NCBI RefSeq assembly: GCF_000686025.1
Contig: NZ_JMLQ01000003.1
Span: 558,001-622,000 of the forward strand
Reading direction: 5' to 3'
From: Rhodococcus sp. UNC23MFCrub1.1
GTDB taxonomy: Bacteria; Actinomycetota; Actinomycetes; Mycobacteriales; Mycobacteriaceae
Length of the DNA stretch: 64,000 bases
The notes below the pieces were generated by a model. The model did not search any database, was not told the origin of the DNA, and saw only the letters and a list, made by a program, of their open reading frames with translations. Both the position numbers and the translations under genes were made by a program. Positions 21,776-32,891 of this stretch are shown here, one piece after another; the first letter of the stretch is position 1; every line of letters begins with the position of its first letter.

Positions 21776-22856
21776 CCTTCTCGCCGTCGGCCTCGCGGTC
21801 GTCCTCCTGCTCCTCAACGCCTTCTTCGTCGGTGCCGAGTTCTCTCTGATTTCGGCACGCCGCGACCGCCTAGAGAGTCTGGCGGTGCAGGGCAAGAAGC
21901 GGGCTCAGACGGTCATCGAGGCCGGTCAGAACCTGTCGATGATGCTCGCGGCCGCGCAGCTCGGCATCACCATCTGCTCGATCCTGCTCGGGCGCGTGGC
22001 GGAACCCGCCGTGGCCCACCTGATCGAGCGTCCGTTCGAGCTGCTCGGCGTACCCGACTCCCTGCTGCACCCCATCGGGTTCGCCCTCGCCCTGGGCATC
22101 GTGGTGATCCTGCACATCCTCATCGGCGAGATGGTGCCGAAGAACATCGCCATCGCCGGACCGGAAGCGACGGCGATGTTGCTGGTGCCCGTGCATCTGT
22201 GGTGGTTGCGCGTCGCGAAGCCGCTGATCTCGTTCTACAACCTGTGCGCCAACGGCACACTGCGGTTGTTGCGCGTCGAGCCGAAGGACGAGCTGGACTC
22301 GTCGGTGTCGGCGGACCAGCTCTCCGACATGATCGGCGAGTCCCGCTCGGAGGGACTCATCGACGAGGAGGAGCACCGCCGGCTGACGCAGGCTCTCGAG
22401 ACGTCGGGTCGCACCGTGCGGGAGGTCCTCATCCCGCTGGACAAGGCCCGCACGGTGGTCTGCGGACCCAAGGGACCCACGCTGGGTGCGATCGAGGAGG
22501 CGGTCCGCGAGACCGGTTTCTCGCGGTACCCGGTCCGCGACGAGACCGACGGCATGATCGGGTATCTCCACATCAAGGACGTCCTCGATCTGATGGCGGA
22601 CCCGCTGGCCGACTCGGGGACGATCATCCCGCGCTCGGACGTCCGCCTTCTGCCGATCATCGACGCGCGCACCCCTCTCGACGAGGCGTTGGCCGGTCTC
22701 CGCCGCCGACGCAGTCACCTCGGCGCCGTGGTGGAGACGGGCAGGGGCACCATCGGCATCGTCGCTCTCGAGGACCTCGTCGAGGAGTTCGTCGGCACGG
22801 TGCGCGACGGCACCCACCTCGTGGAGGACGTCGTCCCCGGGCCCGACGCGCCGTGA
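21768..22856 (+). CDS. CorC/CNNM-family (hemolysin-like) membrane protein 2
   Basis: 362 residues, starting inside the end of the previous gene (8-base overlap). DUF21 transmembrane domain with [18 protein letters not shown] and [15 protein letters not shown], then a CBS pair with [23 protein letters not shown]. The third, C-terminal CorC_HlyC domain of its neighbour is absent. The two paralogues probably act together in cation homeostasis, as for the Rv1841c/Rv1842c pair. Confidence 0.9.
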   Translation: MGDLLAVGLAVVLLLLNAFFVGAEFSLISARRDRLESLAVQGKKRAQTVIEAGQNLSMMLAAAQLGITICSILLGRVAEPAVAHLIERPFELLGVPDSLLHPIGFALALGIVVILHILIGEMVPKNIAIAGPEATAMLLVPVHLWWLRVAKPLISFYNLCANGTLRLLRVEPKDELDSSVSADQLSDMIGESRSEGLIDEEEHRRLTQALETSGRTVREVLIPLDKARTVVCGPKGPTLGAIEEAVRETGFSRYPVRDETDGMIGYLHIKDVLDLMADPLADSGTIIPRSDVRLLPIIDARTPLDEALAGLRRRRSHLGAVVETGRGTIGIVALEDLVEEFVGTVRDGTHLVEDVVPGPDAP

Positions 22857-23746
22857 CGTCCGTCGTGTCGGACACCGATCTCGTCGTTCTCGGACCGGAC
22901 GCGTGGCATCCTCGGCGGCTCGCTCACGGCGAGCGGGTGGACGAGATGATCGGTGCCTATCTGGAGCGGCGCGCGGTCGGCGAGCCGCATCCGGTGCTCG
23001 ACTTCCTCTTCACCTACTACAGCCTCAAGCCGGGCCATCTGCGCCGGTGGCACCCCGGTCACGGCTCGGTACTGACCGGGCCGGGCATCGAGGACTACCG
23101 CGGACGCTCCGGGTACGTGGACGTCGCCGTGGGCGGGCGACCCGGCGTCACGGTGTCGTCCGAGTTCCTCGACCGGCGGTCGTCCGCGATCGAGTTCGTG
23201 AGCACCCTGATCGGCCGGACGGCCACCCGCCCCGCGCAGCTGGGCTGCTTCGGTCTGCACGAGTGGGCGATGGTCTACCGCGGCGGGGACGAGGCTCTGC
23301 GTCACGACGTGCCGCTGCGCCTCGGTCACGACGGCACCGACGCGGTGGTGGAGTCGATGCCGTTGCGCTGCACCCACTACGACGCGTTCCGTTTCTTCAC
23401 CCCGGACGCGGTCCCGCGGAACGCGCTCGAGCTGACGCCGGAGCACCGGCTCCTGACGGAACAGCCGGGCTGCCTGCACGCGTCGATGGATCTGTACAAG
23501 TGGGTGGCGAAGCTCGGACCGCTGCTGCCGTCCGAACTGCTGCTCGACTGCTTCGCGCTGTCGATGACGGCGCGTGAACTGGACATGCGGGCGAGCCCGT
23601 ACGACCTCACGGCGTACGGCTACTCTCCCGTGCGTGTCGAGACCCCGACCGGGCGCGCCGAGTATGTGCGCTCCCAGTCGGCGATCGCGGAACGAGGCGC
23701 CGCTCTGCGAGTCGCGATCGGCGGCCTGCTCGCCGATCTGCGCTGA
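22853..23746 (+). CDS. Conserved actinobacterial protein, often labelled 3-methyladenine DNA glycosylase
   Basis: 297 residues, starting with GTG in a 4-base overlap with the CorC gene. It contains HPVLDFLFTYYSLKPGHLRRWHPGHG, LGCFGLHEWAMVYRGG, RCTHYDAFRFFTPDA, PGCLHASMDLYKWVAKL and ELDMRASPYDLTAYG, with many conserved His/Asp/Tyr residues that suggest an enzyme or metal protein. I recall relatives being labelled 3-methyladenine DNA glycosylase, but I see no helix-hairpin-helix or AAG/TagI signature. Its function is unknown. Coupling to two CorC genes could point to a metal-linked role. Confidence 0.75.
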   Translation: MTSVVSDTDLVVLGPDAWHPRRLAHGERVDEMIGAYLERRAVGEPHPVLDFLFTYYSLKPGHLRRWHPGHGSVLTGPGIEDYRGRSGYVDVAVGGRPGVTVSSEFLDRRSSAIEFVSTLIGRTATRPAQLGCFGLHEWAMVYRGGDEALRHDVPLRLGHDGTDAVVESMPLRCTHYDAFRFFTPDAVPRNALELTPEHRLLTEQPGCLHASMDLYKWVAKLGPLLPSELLLDCFALSMTARELDMRASPYDLTAYGYSPVRVETPTGRAEYVRSQSAIAERGAALRVAIGGLLADLR

Positions 23747-23755
23747 CGGTTCGGG

Positions 23756-24631
23756 TCAGACGCCCACGGCCGAGAGTTCGGCGAACTCCTCGTCGCTGAG
23801 CTCGATGCTCGCGGCGGCGACGTTGTCCTCGAGGTGGGACACCGACGACGTTCCGGGAATCGGCAGCATCACCGGGGATCGACGCAACAGCCACGCGAGG
23901 GCGAGCTGTGACGCGGAGACGCCGTGCCGCTGGGCCAGCTCCGTCAGCGGGCTGCCCTCGCCGGTGAGCTTTCCGGTGGCGAGCGGGAACCACGGAATGA
24001 AGCCGATGTTCTGCTCGGTCGACCAGTCGAGGAGCTCCTCGGAGGAGCGGTCCGTGAGGTTGAAGAGGTTCTGGACGGACACGATCGGAGCGATCCTCTG
24101 TGCTTGTGTCACCTCCTCGACGGACACCTGGCTGAGGCCGATGTGCCGGATCTTGCCCTCGTCCTGCAGCGCCTTCAGTTCGCCGACCTGATCTTCGAGC
24201 GCGACGTCCGGGTCGATGCGGTGCAGCTGGAACAGGTCGATGCGGTCCACACCGAGACGGCGCAGCGACAACTCGGCTTGCTGGCGGAGGTATGCGGGAC
24301 GACCGACCGGGGTCCACTGCCCGGGGCCCTGCCGGGTGAGCCCGGCCTTGGTCGCGATCACGATGTCGTCGGCGTAGGGACGCAGCGCCTCGGCGAGCAG
24401 GTCCTCGGCCACCTCGGGGCCGTAGCTGTCTGCGGTGTCGAAGAAGGTCACGCCCAGCTCCACCGATCGCCGCAGCACGCGGATCGCCTCGTCGCGGTCA
24501 CGCGGCGGCCCCCAGACGCCTTCTCCGGGCAGCTGCATGGTGCCGTAACCGAGCCGGGTGATCTCGAGGTCTCCACCGAGCAGGAAGGTGCCGCTCGCGT
24601 CGGCGGGGCGGGAAGTCGTCGATGTCGTCAT
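23756..24631 (-). CDS. Aldo/keto reductase
   Basis: 291 residues, (beta/alpha)8 barrel. The catalytic residues are visible: FFDTADSYGPE (Asp and Tyr), IVIATKAGL (Lys) and DLFQLHRIDP (His). NADPH-site motifs PIPGTSSVSHLEDNV are near the C-terminus. It reduces aldehydes or ketones; the substrate is unknown. It is convergent with the preceding gene (9 bases apart) and divergent from glcB. The ATG at 24631 lacks a strong Shine-Dalgarno. Confidence 0.92.
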   Translation of the reverse strand: MTTSTTSRPADASGTFLLGGDLEITRLGYGTMQLPGEGVWGPPRDRDEAIRVLRRSVELGVTFFDTADSYGPEVAEDLLAEALRPYADDIVIATKAGLTRQGPGQWTPVGRPAYLRQQAELSLRRLGVDRIDLFQLHRIDPDVALEDQVGELKALQDEGKIRHIGLSQVSVEEVTQAQRIAPIVSVQNLFNLTDRSSEELLDWSTEQNIGFIPWFPLATGKLTGEGSPLTELAQRHGVSASQLALAWLLRRSPVMLPIPGTSSVSHLEDNVAAASIELSDEEFAELSAVGV

Positions 24632-24783
24632 GGCGAGTACGACGCCGTGGGGGTCGCAGGTATTCCTGCTCGTGATCGTCCCGCGCGCCACCACCGGTGG
24701 GCTCCGCACTACCACTGGGTAACATCGGGGCGATCCAGCGCGGCACGACGCCGCGACAGGCGAGAGTCAAGTGAGGGGCTGTG

Positions 24784-26964
24784 ATGACGGAACGCGTCCA
24801 GGTCGGCGATCTGCAGGTGGCGGCAGTGCTGCACGAGTTCGTGGAGAAGCAGGCTCTGCCCGGCACGGGTGTGGATCAGGATGCGTTCTGGGCGGGTGTG
24901 CAGTCCCTCCTCGAGGATCTCGCGCCCCGTAACCGGGCGCTCCTCGAGGCCCGCGACGAGATCCAGGGCAAGCTCGACGCCTGGCACTCCGAGCACCCCG
25001 GAGCCGGCTACGACCGCGCGCAGTACAAGGCGTTCCTGAAGGAGATCGGGTACCTGCAGGACGAGCCTGCCGCGTTCGCGATCACGACCGAGGGCGTCGA
25101 CACCGAGATCACCACGACGGCCGGCCCGCAGCTGGTCGTCCCCGTCCTCAACGCACGCTTCGCCATCAACGCCTCCAACGCCCGGTGGGGCTCGCTGTAC
25201 GACGCGCTCTACGGCACCGACGCCATCTCCGAGGACGGCGGCGCGGAGAAGGGCACCAGCTACAACAAGGTGCGTGGCGACAAGGTCATCGCGTGGGCTC
25301 GCACGTTCCTCGACGACGCGGTGCCGCTGACGTCCGGCTCGCACGCGGACGCCACGTCGTACGTCGTCGACGGGTCCGCCCTGGCGGTCACCCTGTCCTC
25401 CGGCGACACCGTCGGTCTCGCGTCACCGGACTCGCTGCTCGGCTACACGGGTGAGCCGTCCGCACCGACCGGCATCCTGTTCGTCCACAACGGCTTGCAC
25501 TTCGAACTGCAGATCGACGCCGAGAGTCCCATCGGCAGCACCGATGCCGCGGGCGTGAAGGACGTGCTGCTCGAGTCCGCGGTCACCGCGATCATGGACT
25601 TCGAGGACTCCGTCGCCGCCGTGGACGCCGACGACAAGGTGCTCGGCTATCACAACTGGCTCGGTCTGATGCGCGGCGATCTCGCCGAGGAGGTGTCGAA
25701 GAACGGGAAGACTTTCACCCGCACCATGAATCCGGATCGCGTCTACACCGCTCTGGACGGCTCCGAACTCGTGCTGCACGGCCGGTCGCTTCTGTTCGTC
25801 CGCAACGTCGGGCACCTGATGACCACCGATGCGATCCTCGACAAGGACGGCAACGAGATCCCCGAGGGCATTCTCGATGCCGTCATGACGTCCCTGACGG
25901 GTAAGCACAGCCTGCGAGACGACGTCGCGCTGAGCAACAGCCGCACCGGCTCGCTCTACATCGTGAAGCCCAAGATGCACGGTCCCGACGAGGTCGCCTT
26001 CACGAACGAGCTGTTCTCGCGGGTCGAGGACGTCGTGGGCCTCCCCCGCAACACCCTCAAGGTCGGCATCATGGACGAGGAGCGTCGCACGACGGTCAAC
26101 CTCGCGGCCTGCATCCTCGCGGCGAAGGAACGCGTCGTGTTCATCAACACCGGCTTCCTCGACCGGACCGGCGACGAGATCCACACCTCCATGGAGGCCG
26201 GAGCCGTCGTGCGCAAGGCCGAGATGAAGAAGCAGAAGTGGATCGCCGCCTACGAGGACTGGAACGTCGACACCGGTCTCGCGGCGGGCCTCGAGGGCAA
26301 GGCGCAGATCGGCAAGGGAATGTGGGCGATGCCCGATCTCATGCACGACATGCTCGAGCAGAAGATCGGTCACCCGCGCGCGGGTGCGAACACCGCCTGG
26401 GTCCCGTCGCCCACCGCGGCCACGCTGCATGCCACCCACTACCACCAGGTCGACGTCTTCGCCCGCCAGGAGGAGATCGCGAAGGCTCGCCGCGCCACGG
26501 TCGACGACATCCTCGAGATCCCACTGGCTGCCGACACCTCCTGGAGCGACGAGGACAAGCAGCGTGAGCTCGACAACAACTGCCAGTCGATCCTGGGATA
26601 CGTCGTCCGGTGGATCGACCACGGCGTCGGCTGCTCGAAAGTTCCGGACATCGAGGACGTCGCGCTCATGGAGGACCGTGCGACGCTGCGCATCTCGAGC
26701 CAGCTGCTGGCCAACTGGGTCCGTCACGGCGTCGTGACCGAGCAGGACGTCGTCGCCTCGCTGGCACGCATGGCGCCGGTGGTCGATCGGCAGAACGCCG
26801 ACGACCCGACCTACCGACCGCTCGCCGAGAACTCGGATTCCAACATCGCCTTCAACGCCGCCAAGGACCTCATCCTCGAGGGAACCCGGCAGCCGAACGG
26901 GTACACGGAGCCGATCCTCCACGCGCGCCGTCGCGAGTACAAGGCAGCGAACCAGGCATCCTGA
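24784..26964 (+). CDS. glcB: Malate synthase G
   Basis: 726 residues, the G-isoform length, strongly similar to M. tuberculosis GlcB throughout. Key segments: [64 protein letters not shown] (substrate arginine) and [17 protein letters not shown] (catalytic aspartate region). It condenses glyoxylate and acetyl-CoA to malate in the glyoxylate bypass. The ATG at 24784 follows a GTG at 24781; GAGGGG precedes both. TAACAT at 24720-24725 is a possible -10. Confidence 0.98.
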   Translation: MTERVQVGDLQVAAVLHEFVEKQALPGTGVDQDAFWAGVQSLLEDLAPRNRALLEARDEIQGKLDAWHSEHPGAGYDRAQYKAFLKEIGYLQDEPAAFAITTEGVDTEITTTAGPQLVVPVLNARFAINASNARWGSLYDALYGTDAISEDGGAEKGTSYNKVRGDKVIAWARTFLDDAVPLTSGSHADATSYVVDGSALAVTLSSGDTVGLASPDSLLGYTGEPSAPTGILFVHNGLHFELQIDAESPIGSTDAAGVKDVLLESAVTAIMDFEDSVAAVDADDKVLGYHNWLGLMRGDLAEEVSKNGKTFTRTMNPDRVYTALDGSELVLHGRSLLFVRNVGHLMTTDAILDKDGNEIPEGILDAVMTSLTGKHSLRDDVALSNSRTGSLYIVKPKMHGPDEVAFTNELFSRVEDVVGLPRNTLKVGIMDEERRTTVNLAACILAAKERVVFINTGFLDRTGDEIHTSMEAGAVVRKAEMKKQKWIAAYEDWNVDTGLAAGLEGKAQIGKGMWAMPDLMHDMLEQKIGHPRAGANTAWVPSPTAATLHATHYHQVDVFARQEEIAKARRATVDDILEIPLAADTSWSDEDKQRELDNNCQSILGYVVRWIDHGVGCSKVPDIEDVALMEDRATLRISSQLLANWVRHGVVTEQDVVASLARMAPVVDRQNADDPTYRPLAENSDSNIAFNAAKDLILEGTRQPNGYTEPILHARRREYKAANQAS

Positions 26965-27006
26965 CAGGGAGGCCGGGAGCAGCACGAGAGAGGACGGGTC
27001 CCGAGG

Positions 27007-28785
27007 GTGGGAGAGCATCGTCGCACCGCGTCCACGTCGGGTGGTCGTCGCGGTGTGAGCCGCGGACCCGTCGTGGTCGTCGTCGTTCTCGTGCTGCTCG
27101 TCGCGGCCGTCCTGGGCTGGTTCGCCCTGCGCGATCGGATCACCGACGAGGGTGAGCAGGCCGCGAAGGCCTGTGTGGAGGGTGACGCCGTGCTTGCCGT
27201 CACGGCCGATCCCGACATCGCCGACGCCGTGCGTACGGTCGCCGCGGCGTGGGACGCCACGGCGCCGGTGGTGCGCGATCACTGCGTCACCACGACGGTG
27301 ACCGAGACGGCGTCGGACGTCGCGGCAGCGGCCCTCGCGGCCGATCCGTCCGACGCGGCGGCCGGTCCTCGTCCGTCGCTGTGGATCCCGGCGACTTCGG
27401 CGGATGCGGCGCCGCTGATCGACGCGCGGCGGGTCGACAGCACCCCCCGGTCTCTCGCCACCAGTCCCGTCGTCCTCGGCGTCGCGCCGACGCTCGCCGA
27501 CACCCTGGGAGCGGCGGCCGTGGGGTGGGCCGACCTGCCTCGTCTCGCCGCCACCCCCGGGTCGCTCGACGCCATCGGCGCCGTGGGCTGGGGATCCCTG
27601 CGACCGGCACTGCCGGCGGGGTCGACCACCACCGCGGCTCTGGTGTCGGTGGCTGCGGCGGTCGTCGATCCCACCGCCTCCACCGCGTCGCTGACCGCCG
27701 ATCAGGCTGCGTCCGCGCCCGTCGTGTCGGCGGTCTCCGCGCTCTCCCGCGCGGCGACGGACGCGTCTCCCACACCGCCCGCCGATGCTGCGGCCGCTCT
27801 CGATGCGATGGTGCAGGGCGACGACCCCGCGGCCGCCCCGGTCCACGCCGTCCCGGTCACCGAACAGCAGTTGTACGGCCGGATCACGGAGGGCCAGCAG
27901 CTGGCCGCCTTCCGCCCGGCCGGTTCGACGCCGAGCGCCGACCATCCTGCAGTGGTGCTCTCGGACGGTGATGCGACCGGACGCGCGGCTGCGGCCGCGT
28001 TCGCGGAGTTCGCCCGCGGAGCCGATCAGCAGCAGGCGTTCCTGCGACAGGGATTCCGCGTTCCCACCGCCGACGGAACCACCGAGGCGACACCTCCGTC
28101 GGTGGCGGGACTGACGTTCCCGGCGATCGGTCAGCCCGCCGCATCGCCCGAGCCGGCGGCGCGTACGGCGGTGCTCGACACCCTCGCGTCACCCACCCGC
28201 CCGTCGAGCACCACCGTCCTGCTCGACGTGTCGGGATCGATGGAGTCGATCGACGGGTCCGCCACGCGCCTGACCAACGTGACGTCCGCCCTGCGTCAGG
28301 TGATCGGCGCGGTTCCCGACACCAGCCGGATCGGCCTGTGGACGTACAGCCGGGCACTGGACGGATCACGGCCGTACCGGGTGGAGGTACCGCTCACGGA
28401 GGCGAACTCCGAGTCCCGCGCCGCACTGGACAGCTCTTTCGCCGGTCTGTCTCCCGCCACCGCCACCTCGACCTACGCCTCCGTGCAGGCGGCCTACGAA
28501 TCGGCGGTGCAGAACTGGTCGGGCGACGGGACCAACTCGGTTCTTCTCGTCACCGACGGCCCGAACGACGACACCTCGATCTCCGCCGCGTCCTTCCTCC
28601 AGTCGATCGCGGCCGCGTCGGACCCTGCGCGTCCGGTCCGCATCGACGTGGTCTCGCTGACCCAGAACTCGGACATCGCAACGCTGCGCAGCCTCGCGGG
28701 CCAGACCGGAGGCGACCTCGTCGAGGTGTCCTCCTCCGACCCCACACTCACCGCCACGCTCGACCGATTGTCCTCCGACCGGTGA
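27007..28785 (+). CDS. Membrane-anchored protein with substrate-binding-like and VWA domains
   Basis: 592 residues. One N-terminal membrane helix (about 20-38) is followed by a large extracytoplasmic part. Residues about 55-365 are Ala/Thr-rich and resemble a solute-binding-protein fold (SLWIPATSADAAPLI, VVLSDGDATGRAAAAAFAEFARG). Residues about 395-590 form a von Willebrand A domain with an intact MIDAS (DVSGSMES, later VLLVTDGPNDD). It starts with GTG 42 bases after glcB. The position matches the VWA protein Rv1836c beside glcB in M. tuberculosis. Its partner and substrate are unknown. Confidence 0.82.
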   Translation: MGEHRRTASTSGGRRGVSRGPVVVVVVLVLLVAAVLGWFALRDRITDEGEQAAKACVEGDAVLAVTADPDIADAVRTVAAAWDATAPVVRDHCVTTTVTETASDVAAAALAADPSDAAAGPRPSLWIPATSADAAPLIDARRVDSTPRSLATSPVVLGVAPTLADTLGAAAVGWADLPRLAATPGSLDAIGAVGWGSLRPALPAGSTTTAALVSVAAAVVDPTASTASLTADQAASAPVVSAVSALSRAATDASPTPPADAAAALDAMVQGDDPAAAPVHAVPVTEQQLYGRITEGQQLAAFRPAGSTPSADHPAVVLSDGDATGRAAAAAFAEFARGADQQQAFLRQGFRVPTADGTTEATPPSVAGLTFPAIGQPAASPEPAARTAVLDTLASPTRPSSTTVLLDVSGSMESIDGSATRLTNVTSALRQVIGAVPDTSRIGLWTYSRALDGSRPYRVEVPLTEANSESRAALDSSFAGLSPATATSTYASVQAAYESAVQNWSGDGTNSVLLVTDGPNDDTSISAASFLQSIAAASDPARPVRIDVVSLTQNSDIATLRSLAGQTGGDLVEVSSSDPTLTATLDRLSSDR

Positions 28786-28816
28786 CGATCTCCACCGAAT
28801 GCCGAAGGGCTTCCCC

Positions 28817-29959
28817 GTGATTCGCATGCTGACGTTCGCCGTGCTCCTGGCGATCGTGACGTTCGTCCTGCACCGCCGTCTGGTGGTGGCCACCGGACTC
28901 ACCGGCGCCGCGCGCCTCGCCGCAGATGCCGTTCTCGTGGTGTTCTGGGCCGCCGCGGTGGTCGGGATCGGCAGCGGTGAGGTACTGGATCCCTCGTGGG
29001 CCCGCTACGTCGCGTACCCGGGTCTGACCTGGCTCGCCGCACTCCTGTACCTCTGCCTCGGTTCCCTGCTGATCGCCGTGGGCGCCCTGGTGGTGCGGAT
29101 CGGAGCGCGTGTCGCCCACCGCGACGGGGTGTCCGCACGGCGCACCTTCGTGCGTCCCGCCACCGCCGTTCTCGTCCTCGGCACCGTGGTGGCCGTCGCG
29201 TACGGAGCCGTCGCGGCCGCCACCCCGAAGGTGACCCGGACGACAGTCGAACTCGCAGCACTGCCCGCGTCGTTCGACGGTGTGCGGGTGGGACTGGTGT
29301 CCGACCTGCACGTCGGCCCGGCGCGCGGCGAGGCGTTCGTGCAGGGGGTCGTCGACACCCTCATGGCGGAGAAGCCGGATCTCGTCATCATCGCCGGGGA
29401 CCTCGTCGACGGAACCGTGGACCTCGTGGGCCCGGCACTGGCTCCGCTGAGCGAACTGTCGGCGCCCCTGGGTGTCGTGGTCACCAGCGGCAACCACGAG
29501 TTCTATGCGGGCGACGGCGGCGCGTGGCTCGACCTGTACGACTCGCTGGGACTGCGGGTCCTGCGCAACGAGACGGTCCCGCTCACCCGCGGCGTCGACA
29601 CGATCGACCTGGTCGGCATCGAGGACCTCACGGCGCCGGAACCGTACGAGCCGGATCTGGCGGCAGCCCTCGAGGGCACCGACCCGGCCCGTTTCCAGTT
29701 GCTCTCGGCGCACCAGCCCAAGCAGGCGACGCAGGCGTCCGATCTCGGTGTGGACATGCAGGTCTCCGGCCACACCCACGGCGGACAGATCTGGCCGATC
29801 GTGTATCTCGTACCGCTGCAACAGCCCTCGGTCCAGGGCCTCGACACCATCGGCGACACCACGCTGTACACCACCCGCGGCGCCGGCGCCTGGGGTCCCC
29901 CGGTACGCATCGGCGCGCCGCCCGAGATCTCTCTGCTGGAGCTCCGGACGGCGCGCTGA
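28817..29959 (+). CDS. Membrane-anchored metallophosphoesterase
   Basis: About 380 residues. Four hydrophobic segments in the first 150 residues, then a calcineurin-like phosphoesterase domain with all metal motifs: VSDLHVG, IIAGDLVDG, SGNHEFY, and SGHTHGGQIWP. GAAGGG lies 8 bases before the GTG at 28817; an ATG at 28799 in the same frame would add six residues. It is 31 bases after the VWA gene and probably in the same transcript. The substrate is not known. Confidence 0.88.
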   Translation: MIRMLTFAVLLAIVTFVLHRRLVVATGLTGAARLAADAVLVVFWAAAVVGIGSGEVLDPSWARYVAYPGLTWLAALLYLCLGSLLIAVGALVVRIGARVAHRDGVSARRTFVRPATAVLVLGTVVAVAYGAVAAATPKVTRTTVELAALPASFDGVRVGLVSDLHVGPARGEAFVQGVVDTLMAEKPDLVIIAGDLVDGTVDLVGPALAPLSELSAPLGVVVTSGNHEFYAGDGGAWLDLYDSLGLRVLRNETVPLTRGVDTIDLVGIEDLTAPEPYEPDLAAALEGTDPARFQLLSAHQPKQATQASDLGVDMQVSGHTHGGQIWPIVYLVPLQQPSVQGLDTIGDTTLYTTRGAGAWGPPVRIGAPPEISLLELRTAR

Positions 29960-29977
29960 TCACATCGCGTCAGTGGG

Positions 29978-32839
29978 TCAGGCGAAGGCCTCGATCGGCG
30001 GGCAGGAGCACACGAGGTTGCGATCGCCGTGTGCGCCGTCGATCCGCCGCACCGACGGCCACACCTTGGCGCGCGAGGTGCCGGCCGGGTAGACGGCCTC
30101 CTCGCGCGAGTACGGGTGCGTCCAGTCCGTGACGAGGCAGTGCGCCGTGTGCGGCGCGCCCCGGAGCGGGTTGTCGTCCACGGTCCACTCCCCCGACGCC
30201 ACTCGTTCGATCTCCGCGCGGATGGCGATCATGGCGTCGACGAAGGCGTCGATCTCGTCGAGATTCTCGCTCTCGGTCGGCTCGATCATGAGGGTGCCCG
30301 ACACCGGGAAGCTCATCGTCGGTGCGTGGAAACCGTAGTCCGCCAACCGCTTCGCGACATCGTCGACCGTCACCCCGGTGCGCTTGGTGATGGGCCGCAG
30401 ATCGAGGATGCACTCGTGCGCGACCATCGAGCGATCGCCGGTGTAGAGCACCGGGAAGTACTCGTCGAGTCGGCGGGCGATGTAGTTCGCCGACGCGATC
30501 GCGGTGAGGGTCGCGCGCCGTAGACCGGCGGCACCCATCATGCGGATGTAGGCCCACGTGATCGGCAGGATGGACGCCGAACCGTACGGTGCGGCCGAGA
30601 TCGCACCGGTCTCACCGAGACCCTCCACGAACGGGTGTCCGGGCAGGAACTGCGCGAGGTGGGAGCGGACGCCGATCGGACCGACGCCGGGGCCGCCGCC
30701 GCCGTGCGGGATGCAGAACGTCTTGTGCAGGTTCAGGTGGCTGACGTCGCCGCCGAAGCGACCGGGGCGCGCCACGCCGACCAGAGCGTTGAGGTTCGCG
30801 CCGTCGACGTACACCTGGCCACCCGCGTCGTGCACCGCGGCGCAGATGTCGCCGATCTCGTGTTCGTAGACGCCGTGCGTCGAGGGGTAGGTGATCATGA
30901 TGGCGGCCAGCGACTCGGCGTGCTCGGCCACCTTGGCGCGCAGGTCGTCGACGTCCACGTCACCGTTGGTGCGACACGCCACCACCACGACCTTCATCCC
31001 GGCCATCACGGCGGACGCCGCGTTGGTGCCGTGGGCGCTGGACGGGATGAGGCAGATGGTGCGTGCGTCGTCCCCGCGGCTGCGGTGATAGTTGCGGATC
31101 GCCAGCAGGCCTGCGTACTCGCCCTGGCTGCCCGCGTTCGGCTGCAGGGACACCGCGTCGTAGCCGGTGACCGCGACGAGCCACTCCTCGAGGTCGCTGA
31201 TGATGCGCGCCATGCCGGGAGCATCGTCAGCGGGTGCGAAGGGGTGCAGGGCGTTGAAGCCCGGCCACGTGATGGGCTCCATCTCCGCGGTGGCGTTGAG
31301 CTTCATGGTGCACGAGCCCAACGGGATCATGCTGCGGTCGAGGGCGATGTCCTTGTCGGACAGCGCGCGGAGGTACCGGAGCATGGCGGTCTCGGTGCGG
31401 TACCGCGTGAACGCCGGGTGCGTCAGGAACTCCGACGTACGGGAGAGGGCGTCGGGAACGGTGATCGGCGCGGAGCCGGAGGCCGGCTCGACACCGAAGG
31501 CCTGCAGCACGGCCTGCACATGAGCGTCGATCGTGGCCTCGTCGCAGGAGATGCCGACGTGGTCGTCGTCGACGAAGCGGAGGTTGATCGCGGCGGTCGT
31601 CTTCGCGGCGGCGACCACCTCGGCCGCGCGGCCGGGTACGCGGGCGAGGACGGTGTCGAAGTAGTTCTCGTGCACCACGGTGACGCCACCGGCGCGCAGC
31701 GCGGCACCCAGCGAGGCCGCGTGGCCGGCGACGCGCCGCGCGATGGCGGTGAGCCCGTCGGCACCGTGGTAGCTCGCGTACATCGCGGCGACGACGGCGA
31801 GGAGCACCTGCGCGGTGCAGATGTTGGACGTCGCCTTCTCGCGGCGGATGTGCTGCTCACGTGTCTGCAGAGCCAGGCGGTAGGCGGGCGATCCGTCGGC
31901 GTCGACGGAGACGCCGACGAGGCGGCCCGGCAACTGACGAGCGTGGGAGGTGCGCACGGCCAGGTATCCCGCATGGGGTCCACCGAAGCCCATCGGGACG
32001 CCGAACCGCTGCGACGTGCCGAAGCACGCGTCGGCCCCCTGCTCGCCGGGCGAGGTGACGAGAGTGGCGGCGAGGAGGTCCGCGCCGACGGCCACGAGGG
32101 CGCCCCGATCGTGCGCCTCGGCGATCACCGACGTGAGGTCGACGATGCGGCCCGATGCTCCCGGCGTCTGCGACACGACACCGAAGAACTCGCCCTCGGG
32201 CAGGCCCGCCGCGAGGTCGGCGTCGACGAGCTCGATGCCGAGCGGCTCCGCGCGCGTCGCGATGACGGCGCGGGTCTGCGGGAACAGGTCGGTGTCGAGG
32301 ACCAGGCGGGCCGACTTCGACTTGCCGGCACGGCGCAGCAGCGTCATGGCCTCCGCCGCGGCGGTGCCCTCGTCGAGCATCGAGGAGTTGGCGATGTCCA
32401 TACCCGTCAGGTCGGACACCATGGTCTGGAAGTTGAGCAGTGCCTCAAGTCGGCCCTGGCTGATCTCGGGCTGGTACGGCGTGTACGCGGTGTACCAGGC
32501 CGGGTTCTCGAGGATGTTGCGCACCAGGACGGGCGGGGTGAGCGTGGCGCTGTAACCCTGGCCGATCATGGACGTCGCGACGGTGTTGCTCGCGGCCAGC
32601 GCGGCCAGTTCGGCGAGTGCCTCGTGCTCGGAGACCGGCGCGGGCAGAGCGTCCAGACCGTCCGCGATGCCGTCGACGACCGCGTCGAGTATGTCGGCGG
32701 GAACCGCGGCGGCAGCGAGATCGTCCAGGCTCGCCACACCGATGACGTCGAGAAGTCGCGCGGTCTGCTCCGTGTCGGGCCCGATGTGGCGGTCGACGAA
32801 GGTACGGAGTCCGGAGGTCGAGCGGGGTTCGGCGGTCAC
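29978..32839 (-). CDS. gcvP: Glycine dehydrogenase (decarboxylating), P-protein of the glycine cleavage system
   Basis: 953 residues, the single-chain form. The N-terminal half includes [16 protein letters not shown] sequence ([15 protein letters not shown]) and [21 protein letters not shown]; the C-terminal half has the PLP-lysine segment [20 protein letters not shown]. It decarboxylates glycine and loads the aminomethyl group onto GcvH. The GTG at 32839 has GGGAG upstream; a longer reading overlaps the riboswitch and is rejected. gcvH lies 3 kb away on the same strand; gcvT is not in the window. Confidence 0.97.
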   Translation of the reverse strand: MTAEPRSTSGLRTFVDRHIGPDTEQTARLLDVIGVASLDDLAAAAVPADILDAVVDGIADGLDALPAPVSEHEALAELAALAASNTVATSMIGQGYSATLTPPVLVRNILENPAWYTAYTPYQPEISQGRLEALLNFQTMVSDLTGMDIANSSMLDEGTAAAEAMTLLRRAGKSKSARLVLDTDLFPQTRAVIATRAEPLGIELVDADLAAGLPEGEFFGVVSQTPGASGRIVDLTSVIAEAHDRGALVAVGADLLAATLVTSPGEQGADACFGTSQRFGVPMGFGGPHAGYLAVRTSHARQLPGRLVGVSVDADGSPAYRLALQTREQHIRREKATSNICTAQVLLAVVAAMYASYHGADGLTAIARRVAGHAASLGAALRAGGVTVVHENYFDTVLARVPGRAAEVVAAAKTTAAINLRFVDDDHVGISCDEATIDAHVQAVLQAFGVEPASGSAPITVPDALSRTSEFLTHPAFTRYRTETAMLRYLRALSDKDIALDRSMIPLGSCTMKLNATAEMEPITWPGFNALHPFAPADDAPGMARIISDLEEWLVAVTGYDAVSLQPNAGSQGEYAGLLAIRNYHRSRGDDARTICLIPSSAHGTNAASAVMAGMKVVVVACRTNGDVDVDDLRAKVAEHAESLAAIMITYPSTHGVYEHEIGDICAAVHDAGGQVYVDGANLNALVGVARPGRFGGDVSHLNLHKTFCIPHGGGGPGVGPIGVRSHLAQFLPGHPFVEGLGETGAISAAPYGSASILPITWAYIRMMGAAGLRRATLTAIASANYIARRLDEYFPVLYTGDRSMVAHECILDLRPITKRTGVTVDDVAKRLADYGFHAPTMSFPVSGTLMIEPTESENLDEIDAFVDAMIAIRAEIERVASGEWTVDDNPLRGAPHTAHCLVTDWTHPYSREEAVYPAGTSRAKVWPSVRRIDGAHGDRNLVCSCPPIEAFA

Positions 32840-32891
32840 GTGATCTCCCGTGGTGGTGGCGAGGTGCACGCCCCACACGCAGGGAGGGACG

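Noticed and set aside
25423..27945. 840-codon minus-strand frame across glcB and the VWA gene
   Set aside because: Antisense to malate synthase with full-length conservation; low-complexity translation.
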